Positions 1 to 5,968 of a DNA stretch of 7,194 nt are shown piece by piece. Origin of the DNA: Ruminococcaceae bacterium UBA2806 (GTDB lineage: Bacteria > Bacillota > Clostridia > Oscillospirales > Acutalibacteraceae); assembly GCA_002351795.1 (NCBI GenBank), contig DEHG01000085.1, forward strand, positions 1 through 7,194. Direction: 5' to 3'. The notes below the pieces were generated by a model, which saw only the letters and a list, made by a program, of their open reading frames with translations, was not told the origin of the DNA and did no database searches. Positions within the stretch are counted from its first letter, which is position 1, and every line of letters starts with the position of its first letter. Position numbers and translations under genes: made by a program.

Positions 1-1
1 T

Positions 2-103
2 CTTGATAACGCTACATTCAAGGCTGTAAAGAAGGGCATAGCATATATCACCGCAAAAACTTATAACGGCAAAGAAGCAAAATGCAAGATAACAGTTGTG
101 TAG
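2..103 (+). CDS. C-terminal end of a BIG2 (bacterial Ig-like) domain protein, 5' truncated
   Basis: The reading frame is open from the left edge to a TAG at 101-103 and gives 33 residues. It contains A-T-F-K-A-V-K-K-G-I-A-Y-I-T-A-K-T-Y-N-G and ends with C-K-I-T-V-V. This is the typical last half of a group 2 bacterial Ig-like domain: a Gly-x-Ala-x-Ile-Thr-Ala strand, a loop, and a closing Ile-Thr-Val-Val strand. BIG2 domains usually sit in secreted or surface proteins of Firmicutes, often as tandem C-terminal modules. The rest of the protein lies outside the window, so its main function cannot be told. It is the only plus-strand gene and converges on the minus-strand operon ending at 352. Family assignment is fairly confident despite the short length. 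Confidence 0.75.
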   Translation, partial: LDNATFKAVKKGIAYITAKTYNGKEAKCKITVV

Positions 104-151
104 ACTCGCTGATGCTCAAAACCGAAAGCGTTTAGTATACATACAACTATA

Positions 152-184
152 CCCCCGGACGAAGGAACATTCCTTGTCCGGGGG
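152..184 (+). terminator. GC-rich hairpin, probable terminator of the BIG2 gene, possibly bidirectional
   Basis: CCCCCGGAC (152-160) pairs perfectly with GTCCGGGGG (176-184). After a bulged G161, AAGGA (162-166) pairs with TCCTT (171-175). The result is a stem of about 14 bp with a 4-nt loop. On the plus strand it is followed by TTGATTATTT, a weak U-rich tract, 50 nt past the BIG2 stop. On the minus strand it is followed by a moderately T-rich stretch. It could therefore also end the operon finishing at 352, for which I see no better terminator. Confidence 0.7.
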
Positions 185-210
185 TTGATTATTTAATGCT
201 TACTAAACTC

Positions 211-246
211 CTTGTCAGTTCCGCTTCCCTTAAAAGGGGAGACAAG
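211..246. repeat. Inverted repeat in the convergent intergenic region
   Basis: CTTGTC (211-216) and GACAAG (241-246) form an outer dyad. Inside it, CTTCCCT (224-230) can pair with AGGGGAG (235-241) around a TAAA loop, with one G-U pair; the two stems compete for G241. No T-run follows on either strand, so it is not a canonical intrinsic terminator. It may be an RNA 3'-end structure for the minus-strand operon. A smaller dyad, CCAAC/GTTGG (337-341 and 347-351), directly abuts the stop codon of the aminopropyltransferase gene. Confidence 0.35.
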
Positions 247-351
247 AACATCAACAATATTACGTTTATTACCGGCGCAATCCGTGATTCAAAGAAGGGA
301 CAGTAACAAGGAAAGCAGTGTAAAACCGGTGCGTATCCAACATCACGTTGG

Positions 352-1899
352 TTAATTCCATTCCCTTACAGCGTCATTGTAATACTCGATAAGAACAGGT
401 CTTGTCAGGCTGTTTACCTCGACATCATCGGCAGTCTCATCCTTGCCGAAAATAAACAATGACGACAGATTCTTTTCTGTAAGATACTTTGTATCCTCCG
501 GCAGCGGATGAAGCTTTTTCAGCTCCCCTGCGCCTGCCATATTGAATCCCCAGTCACCGAATGCCGGAACCTGCAAATGAAATGACTTTACATTAAGTCC
601 TTCACTTGCAATGGTTTTATTAATGCACCAATATGCTTTTTTGGCATAATACGGGCTTGTTGACTGCACGTTAAGTATGCCGCCATCGTTCAGGTGATTT
701 GCACAAAGACGGTAGAAAACATTTGTGTAAAGCTTATTAAGGGTAACATTATTCGGATCGGGCAGATCAACGATTATTACATCATATCTGTCTTTGCTGC
801 TTTCAAGATATTTATATGCGTCATTATTTACGATCTTTACCCTCTTATCGGTAAGCGAATTACAGTTTACAGCCGTTATCTGAGGATCGGTGCTGCACAG
901 ATCAGTCATACCCTTATCAAGGTCGATAAGAGTGATATGCGTTTCCGGGTATTTTAACAGCTCCCTAGCAGCCATTCCGTCACCGCCGCCGAGTACAAGC
1001 ACCTTATCATGCTTTTCGGCATATGCAAGCGGTATGTGAACAAGCGCCTCATGATAACGATATTCGTCTATAGTTGAAAACTGACAATTGCCGTCAATAT
1101 ACAGCCGCAGATCATCCTTATGCTTTGTCACAACTATTTTCTGATACTCCGTCTGCTCCGAAAGTATGACCCTGTCACGGTAAAGACCGCCCTCGATAAG
1201 GCTGCCGATATTTTCAGAAAAGATCATTCCTGCTATCATGCAGCAAAGCAATATAACGACAGAGATCCTGTATACACCGGAATTTCTCAGTCTTTTCCTG
1301 TATTTGAAAACAATGAATGCAGCAGCAGTCAGATTCAGCGCACCCGAAAGAAAGCACGTTGCAAAATATCCGAATGACGGCAAAAGCAGAAGCGGGAATG
1401 CTGCCGAGCCAATAAGTCCGCCGATATAATCAAAGGAAAAAATTGAAGAAAGCGTAAGTCTTAGTTCCTTCCTGTCCTCTTCGATTATCCTTGTAAGTAG
1501 CGGTATCTCAAGACCCGCAAGAGTTCCTATCGTAAGTATCTCAATGTACATTACTATCTGATATGATGTAAGATATACATAAGCTAAAAAAAGGATAAGC
1601 GAGCATGTTCCGCCGATAATGCCTATGCCTATTTCAACATTTGCAAACCAGCTCCACAGATTCTTTTTTATGAACTTCGACAAAAAAGAGCCAAGTCCGA
1701 GAGCGAACATATACAGACCTATCGTTACAGAATACTGCAGCGTTGAATCCCCCGCCAAATATGAGCTGACCGCACTGATGATCAGCTCATATACCATAGA
1801 ACAGCCGGAAATCATCAGTGTGGTCAGCATTAACAGACGATATTCTCTCCCAGGGGCTTTCATTACAGGATCAACTTCCTTTTTTTCAGAAGAACCCAT
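352..1899 (-). CDS. speE: Membrane-embedded spermidine-synthase-like aminopropyltransferase
   Basis: The 515-residue protein has two parts. Residues about 22-230 are very hydrophobic, with roughly seven membrane segments. Residues about 240-515 form a spermidine-synthase-type Rossmann domain. Visible motifs are TEYQKI (250-255), YIDGNCQFSTIDEYRYHE (267-284), the AdoMet-site glycine loop GGGDG (304-308), the acidic ribose-binding position in LIDLD (324-328), NDAYKYL (359-365), and VDLPDPN (377-383) in place of the VDSSDP of soluble SpeE. Y252, Q253, H283, E284, D307, D378 and D381 all look intact, so an active enzyme is likely. Known members transfer an aminopropyl group from decarboxylated AdoMet to putrescine or a similar amine. 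The membrane domain sets this form apart from soluble SpeE, about 280 residues long. The start overlaps the DUF350 stop (TAATG), and a GGAG at 1910-1913 lies 10 nt upstream. The speE symbol is a homology label; the true substrate is uncertain. Confidence 0.88.
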   Translation of the reverse strand: MGSSEKKEVDPVMKAPGREYRLLMLTTLMISGCSMVYELIISAVSSYLAGDSTLQYSVTIGLYMFALGLGSFLSKFIKKNLWSWFANVEIGIGIIGGTCSLILFLAYVYLTSYQIVMYIEILTIGTLAGLEIPLLTRIIEEDRKELRLTLSSIFSFDYIGGLIGSAAFPLLLLPSFGYFATCFLSGALNLTAAAFIVFKYRKRLRNSGVYRISVVILLCCMIAGMIFSENIGSLIEGGLYRDRVILSEQTEYQKIVVTKHKDDLRLYIDGNCQFSTIDEYRYHEALVHIPLAYAEKHDKVLVLGGGDGMAARELLKYPETHITLIDLDKGMTDLCSTDPQITAVNCNSLTDKRVKIVNNDAYKYLESSKDRYDVIIVDLPDPNNVTLNKLYTNVFYRLCANHLNDGGILNVQSTSPYYAKKAYWCINKTIASEGLNVKSFHLQVPAFGDWGFNMAGAGELKKLHPLPEDTKYLTEKNLSSLFIFGKDETADDVEVNSLTRPVLIEYYNDAVREWN

Positions 1900-2348
1900 T
1901 ACATTATCACTCCGCTTATTACTATTGCAAGACCGATGAATATACCTGCGACCATTATGCCCGCAGCTGTATTTCCGTTGTCGATCTCATCATTGATATT
2001 ATACTGTTTCTTATCAAGGAAACGCTTGATAAGATATCCAAGCATAAAAAATACTATTCCTATTGCAAAGTATATAAGGCTGCCTGTCAGACCTACAAAC
2101 AGATTTTCTCTTCCTGTAGCCACCGCTGACGACGGAGAAGAGATCGCTGCCTTCAGCAAAAGACCTACGCCTATATTGATGCCTGCCGAAACAAAGCCGA
2201 TTGCCTGATTGCCCTTTTTTATTTCCTCAGGAAAGGAACAGGGAATTATCAGGTCAATAAGCCAGTTTCCGAAAAACATGAGTATTATACCGAGACATGA
2301 ATAAATACACACATCCATAATATCCCATAATAAATTTGACAGATCCAT
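1899..2348 (-). CDS. DUF350 family four-helix membrane protein
   Basis: This 149-residue, highly hydrophobic protein has about four membrane helices (about 14-36, 50-70, 86-108 and 127-148). It contains two copies of a similar motif. Residues 41-61 read E-E-I-K-K-G-N-Q-A-I-G followed by S-A-G-I-N-I-G. Residues 120-139 read D-E-I-D-N-G-N-T-A-A-G followed by V-A-G-I-F-I-G. This paired G-N-x-A-x-G signature is characteristic of DUF350 (YjfL-like, UPF0719) proteins, which are internally duplicated. Their molecular function is not established. The start has an excellent AAGGAGGA at 2356-2363. The gene lies 24 nt after the DUF4178 gene and overlaps the aminopropyltransferase start by one base, so the two are probably translationally coupled. 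The small polar residues inside the helices could line a pore or a helix-packing surface; that is inference. Confidence 0.85.
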   Translation of the reverse strand: MDLSNLLWDIMDVCIYSCLGIILMFFGNWLIDLIIPCSFPEEIKKGNQAIGFVSAGINIGVGLLLKAAISSPSSAVATGRENLFVGLTGSLIYFAIGIVFFMLGYLIKRFLDKKQYNINDEIDNGNTAAGIMVAGIFIGLAIVISGVIM

Positions 2349-2372
2349 ATTTTTGTCCTCCTTGATGAAAAA

Positions 2373-3470
2373 TTATTTACCGCTGCTGATACCGCCGCCC
2401 GAAGATTTTCTCGTACCGATGCTTGACTGTCTTACACTGCTTGAATAAGAATTGTATGAATTGGAAGAATTATAGCTGATATCGGTATCATTGTATGTAC
2501 TGTAAGATGATGCCGAACTGCTGTATCTGCTCGAATCCGAATTATAGCCGAGTGTACGGTAGAATCTCCTGTAATACCGTCTTGAATGTCTTGTTCCACG
2601 ATAAAGATCCCTGTCGCTCGTATATGCATATTTTCGTCCCGATACCTGTACAAGTACTGTTTCATTATCATCCGACATATAAACAAGACAGTATTCATCA
2701 TCAGTAAGGATAGCAACAGAATTATCGTTATCTTCCGTATTCTGCTGAACACTTGAAGATTTGCCGTTTATTCCTTTCAATATGTCCTTAGCTACCGAAT
2801 CGACTGAAGACATAGTAGCCGCCATATAAACATCTGCTTTCTCCTGTTCATTGCCTGTAACGGAAGTCTGATATACATATTCATCGCTGTCTTCGAGATA
2901 TTTTTCAACACTGCCGTTAAGAAACAGACTGCCTAATACAGGCATTAAGACCGTCAAAAAAATCAATGCGAACATCACTATCGGAACTACCAATAAAATT
3001 ACTTTAGCACCCTTGCTTGTGTAACCGGAACTGTTATTGGATACTTTATTCGGTTCACTTCGCTCAAAAAGAACATCTGTCACATCAACATAATGCCCGT
3101 AGGAATACTCTGCCCCGTCACTCCAGACTTCCTCTGAAATGATCTTTTCTTCTGTACTGTCCTCATATTCGGTAAAGTAGGCTGCCTCTCCGCTGTCAAC
3201 ATCAACATTTCCCATACGGCTCATTACGATCTCACGGCCGCGGTCAACAACATGATAACCTGTCAGATCAGGTTTATAGCACATCCATGATATTGAATAT
3301 TCATTGTAAGTCTCATCAATACTGAGCCATGCTTCCTTACCCCCGACAACAGCGACCATACGATATTCATCCCAATAACAGTTATCCTCACTGTTGCGGT
3401 ATGTTATCTTTCCTACAACACGGTATTCTTTATCCTCAATACTTAAAACATCTCCAACTGAAAAAACCAT
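2373..3470 (-). CDS. DUF4178 domain protein with one membrane anchor and a Ser/Tyr-rich tail
   Basis: The 365 residues fall into clear zones. Residues 1-140 form a beta-rich soluble domain opening F-S-V-G-D-V-L-S-I-E-D-K-E-Y-R-V-V-G. It has an E-Y-R-M-V-A-V-V-G-G-K-E-A-W-L-S strand pair and ends G-H-Y-V-D-V-T-D-V-L-F-E-R. This pattern fits DUF4178. One hydrophobic segment covers about 156-184, flanked by K153/K156, so the N-terminal domain is probably cytoplasmic and the C-terminal part outside. Residues 186-290 form a second small domain. An Arg-rich patch (291-305, with R-R-Y-Y-R-R-F-Y-R) follows. The last 60 residues contain 23 Ser and 7 Tyr and end G-G-G-I-S-S-G-K. The gene is first in the operon with DUF350 and the aminopropyltransferase. 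Its start is supported by AAAGGAGG at 3480-3487, 9 nt upstream, and its own promoter. The DUF4178 call is by pattern and genomic context; the function is unknown. Confidence 0.75.
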   Translation of the reverse strand: MVFSVGDVLSIEDKEYRVVGKITYRNSEDNCYWDEYRMVAVVGGKEAWLSIDETYNEYSISWMCYKPDLTGYHVVDRGREIVMSRMGNVDVDSGEAAYFTEYEDSTEEKIISEEVWSDGAEYSYGHYVDVTDVLFERSEPNKVSNNSSGYTSKGAKVILLVVPIVMFALIFLTVLMPVLGSLFLNGSVEKYLEDSDEYVYQTSVTGNEQEKADVYMAATMSSVDSVAKDILKGINGKSSSVQQNTEDNDNSVAILTDDEYCLVYMSDDNETVLVQVSGRKYAYTSDRDLYRGTRHSRRYYRRFYRTLGYNSDSSRYSSSASSYSTYNDTDISYNSSNSYNSYSSSVRQSSIGTRKSSGGGISSGK

Positions 3471-3569
3471 TATTTCTCGCCTCCTTTATCAGCTAATTTT
3501 CTGTTCCTCTGAACTCATTTTATTTTTCAATTTCATTCAATTTTTCTCTATACCTGTCCAAATTAATCT

Positions 3570-3599
3570 CTGATATTATTATACACTATATGATATCAG
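3570..3599. repeat. Dyad overlapping the operon B promoter, candidate operator
   Basis: CTGATAT (3570-3576) is repeated in inverted form as ATATCAG (3593-3599) with 16 nt between. The dyad spans the predicted start site, the whole -10 and most of the spacer, where a repressor would block RNA polymerase. The region is AT-rich, so chance symmetry is possible. As RNA it has no following U-run and is unlikely to be a terminator. Confidence 0.4.
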
Positions 3600-3607
3600 C
3601 TTTTCAA
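3578..3607 (-). promoter_or_regulatory. Sigma-A type promoter of the DUF4178-DUF350-aminopropyltransferase operon
   Basis: On the minus strand TTGAAA (3602-3607) and a perfect TATAAT (3578-3583) are separated by 18 nt. This places the transcript start near 3571 and leaves a leader of about 100 nt before the ATG at 3470. The -35 lies only 28 nt after the dipeptidase stop codon. An inverted repeat overlaps the -10 element and most of the spacer (see 3570-3599). Confidence 0.75.
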
Positions 3608-3634
3608 GAAAAAACTATTAATTCTGACATATTT

Positions 3635-4990
3635 TTATAGATTTGCAAAGCCTGATACAGCTTCCATGCATATCATCGCATGCTTTATGAAATTATCCGC
3701 AGAAATGCTTTCATCAACATCATGTATATGGGCTTCGTCACCCGGGAATACAGGACCGAAGGCAACCCCGCAATTATTCAGCGTCCTTGCATAGGTCCCG
3801 CCGCCTGTAGAATATAGCTTTGGCTTCTCCCCCATTACATTTTCATAAGCGTCGGAAAGAATTTTTATAACGGGTGCATCATTTTCCATCGAAAGGGGCA
3901 GCTCATGACCTATAAGCTTTGTTTTCAGTCCGTCAATAGCAGCTCTCTGTCTGATTTTTCTTAGAATCCTGCCGCTGTCCGCTGATACAGGATAACGTAC
4001 ATCCAGCAGCACACGGCATATATTTTCATCAATATCTACCCTACCGACATTTACAGTCAGTTTTCCGCTTTCCTCATCGGCACAGGCAATTCCAAGGGAG
4101 CTTCCGTCAAGTTCAAGACCTATGGCGTCATCAATAAAGCTGCACAGACTTCCTAAAGCAAATTCGCCAAAGCTTGCGGCAAGTATCTTTATCAGGTTCG
4201 TAGCGATATTAAGACCTGCCTCCGGAGTTGATGCATGGGCAGCCTTTCCTCTTGCATCAATATGCAGACCATCCTGTGTGAATATAAAATCATATTCGCC
4301 CGGCTTTGCATCAGAAAAACGTCTGAGTCTGTTATCCTCCGACTCCGTACAGTCAACAAGAGCATATGCCTTTGAAGGAACTGCATTTATTGCATTTCCA
4401 GCATGAAATTCTGTAAGCACCGTACCGTCATGAGACGGTGCAGATACCTCAAGGTGCATTATTCCCTTTTCCTTGATGCATATTCCGTAATCGGAATCGG
4501 GAGTAAACGCCATATCGGGCATTTTTTCGCTTTTGAAATATTCCTCCATATCATGCATACCGATCTCCTCAGCAGCACCGAATATAAGTCTTATCTTTCT
4601 CTTTGGCACTATACCCTTATCCTTTAAGGCTTTAAGGCAATAAAGAGCTGTCATGGCGGGACCTTTATCATCAACGATACCTCTGCCGTACATTCTTCCA
4701 TCCTTTTCCGTAAGCGCAAAGGGCGGAACGCTCCATCCCTCTCCTGCGGGTACAACATCAACATGGGCAAGTATGGCTGCAATTTCGTCTCCCTCACCGT
4801 ATTCTATATGTCCGGCGATATTGCCGATCTTTTTTACGGCAAAACCCATATCCTGCGCTCTTCCTAATATAAAGTCCAGAGCCTTTTCGGGTATCTCTTT
4901 GCCCTCACAGGATACCGAGGGGATAGACAAAAGCTCATTAATATCCTTTTTCAGATCATCAATATATTCAAGTATGATTTCTCCCGTCAT
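3635..4990 (-). CDS. M20 family metallodipeptidase, Sapep/PepV type
   Basis: The 451-residue enzyme has the M20 signature throughout. LAHVDVVPAGEGW (74-86) supplies metal ligand H76 and D78. GRGIVDDKGP (102-111) supplies the bridging D107. GAAEEIG (138-144) holds the catalytic base E141 and ligand E142. TPDSDYG (163-169) supplies D165. HIHDVDE (421-427) supplies H423. The GKAAHAS motif around H252 belongs to the lid domain. The length and the VPAGEGW and RGIVDDKGP wording match the Sapep/PepV branch: cytoplasmic, Zn- or Mn-dependent enzymes that cut dipeptides. All catalytic residues are present and no signal peptide is seen. The start ATG overlaps the glycosyltransferase stop (ATGA), with AAGGAGA at 5001-5007, 10 nt upstream. 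It is the last gene of its operon and no clear terminator follows. The exact substrate cannot be read from the sequence. Confidence 0.92.
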   Translation of the reverse strand: MTGEIILEYIDDLKKDINELLSIPSVSCEGKEIPEKALDFILGRAQDMGFAVKKIGNIAGHIEYGEGDEIAAILAHVDVVPAGEGWSVPPFALTEKDGRMYGRGIVDDKGPAMTALYCLKALKDKGIVPKRKIRLIFGAAEEIGMHDMEEYFKSEKMPDMAFTPDSDYGICIKEKGIMHLEVSAPSHDGTVLTEFHAGNAINAVPSKAYALVDCTESEDNRLRRFSDAKPGEYDFIFTQDGLHIDARGKAAHASTPEAGLNIATNLIKILAASFGEFALGSLCSFIDDAIGLELDGSSLGIACADEESGKLTVNVGRVDIDENICRVLLDVRYPVSADSGRILRKIRQRAAIDGLKTKLIGHELPLSMENDAPVIKILSDAYENVMGEKPKLYSTGGGTYARTLNNCGVAFGPVFPGDEAHIHDVDESISADNFIKHAMICMEAVSGFANL

Positions 4991-5967
4991 TGACCTGCAC
5001 TCTCCTTTTCCCTGTCTGTAATTCCGCTTATTATCGTTTTGTCAATAATAAAGCGTGGACGATGTTTGCTTTCACTGTATATTTTTCCTACATATGTCCC
5101 GACTATACCGATACCAAGCATCTGTATCCCGCCAAGGAACCATATGGAACACATAAGCGACGCCCATCCCGCAACGCTGCTGCCTGTAATAACCGAAACT
5201 ATCGCATATATAAAGAATATGAAACTAAGTATACAGATTATGATACCTGCATTGGAAATAATTTTAAGCGGCTTGACGCTGAACGAGGTTATTCCGTCAA
5301 CGGCAAATCTTATCATTTTTTTCAGCGGGTATTTTGACTCACCCGCAAATCTCTCGCTTCTTTCGTAATAGACATAATCGCTGCGGAAACCGATAAGCGG
5401 AACAATACCTCTGAGGAAAAGATTTACCTCTTTATATTCTGCAAGCGCATCAAGCGCCCTGCTGCCGAGCAGTCTGTAATCAGCATGATTATACACTATT
5501 TCAACGCCCAGAGCAGCCATAAATTTATAGTAGCCCTGAGCAGTTCCTCTTTTGAATGCAGTATCCTTCTCACGGCTGCTTCTTACTCCGTATACGACCT
5601 CACAGCCGTCCTGATATTTAAGCACAAATTCATCAATGACCCCGATATCATCCTGAAGATCAGCGTCAAGAGAGATAACACAGTCGCATTTTCCCCTTGC
5701 CGTCATAAGACCTGCAAGGAGTGCATTCTGATGTCCCCTGTTACGGCTGAGCTTCACGCCGCCGACATATTTATTATCACTGCTGAACTTTTCTATAAGC
5801 TCCCATGTTTTATCTTTGCTTCCGTCGTCCACAAAAAGCATACGGCTTTCCTTTGAGGCTATACCGTCGGATATCAGCTGTTCAAGCTTTTCACTAAGTC
5901 TTTTTACTGTTTCGGGCAGAACTTCCTCTTCATTGTAACAAGGTATGACAAAATAAACTACTGACAT
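4987..5967 (-). CDS. GtrB/DPM1-like family 2 glycosyltransferase with two C-terminal membrane helices
   Basis: From the start chosen here the protein has 326 residues. A GT-A domain fills about 1-230: VIPCYNEEE (7-15), FVDDGS (45-50), the metal-binding region SLDADLQDD (99-107), and RFAGESKYPLKKM (206-218), typical of polyprenyl-phosphate sugar transferases. Two membrane helices follow at about 237-260 and 268-294, with a charged cytoplasmic tail. Relatives move glucose, mannose or modified sugars from a nucleotide sugar to undecaprenyl phosphate on the inner face of the membrane. An upstream in-frame ATG at 5997 would add ten residues but has no ribosome binding site and would overlap the epimerase gene by 29 bases. 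The ATG at 5967 has AGGAG 7 nt upstream and leaves a 1-nt gap. No flippase gene is seen nearby. The sugar is unknown. Confidence 0.9.
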   Translation of the reverse strand: MSVVYFVIPCYNEEEVLPETVKRLSEKLEQLISDGIASKESRMLFVDDGSKDKTWELIEKFSSDNKYVGGVKLSRNRGHQNALLAGLMTARGKCDCVISLDADLQDDIGVIDEFVLKYQDGCEVVYGVRSSREKDTAFKRGTAQGYYKFMAALGVEIVYNHADYRLLGSRALDALAEYKEVNLFLRGIVPLIGFRSDYVYYERSERFAGESKYPLKKMIRFAVDGITSFSVKPLKIISNAGIIICILSFIFFIYAIVSVITGSSVAGWASLMCSIWFLGGIQMLGIGIVGTYVGKIYSESKHRPRFIIDKTIISGITDREKESAGQ

Positions 5968-5968
5968 T

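Noticed and set aside
337..351. CCAAC/GTTGG hairpin as a terminator for operon B
   Set aside because: The stem is only 5 bp with no T-run after it. The hairpin at 152-184 is a better candidate.
2432..2752. 106-codon minus-strand frame within the DUF4178 gene
   Set aside because: It is an alternative frame of the repetitive Ser/Tyr-rich tail region. The long frame has the promoter, ribosome binding site and domain structure.
3484..3571. Possible riboswitch in the roughly 100-nt operon B leader
   Set aside because: The leader is AT-rich with no clear stems and no terminator or antiterminator pair before the ribosome binding site.
4653..5021. 122-codon plus-strand open frame across the dipeptidase start
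   Set aside because: It is antisense to the conserved metal-binding region of the dipeptidase, and its composition mirrors the codons of the real gene.
5485..5856. 123-codon plus-strand open frame in the glycosyltransferase gene
   Set aside because: It is a shadow of the conserved GT-A domain on the other strand, with no domain of its own.
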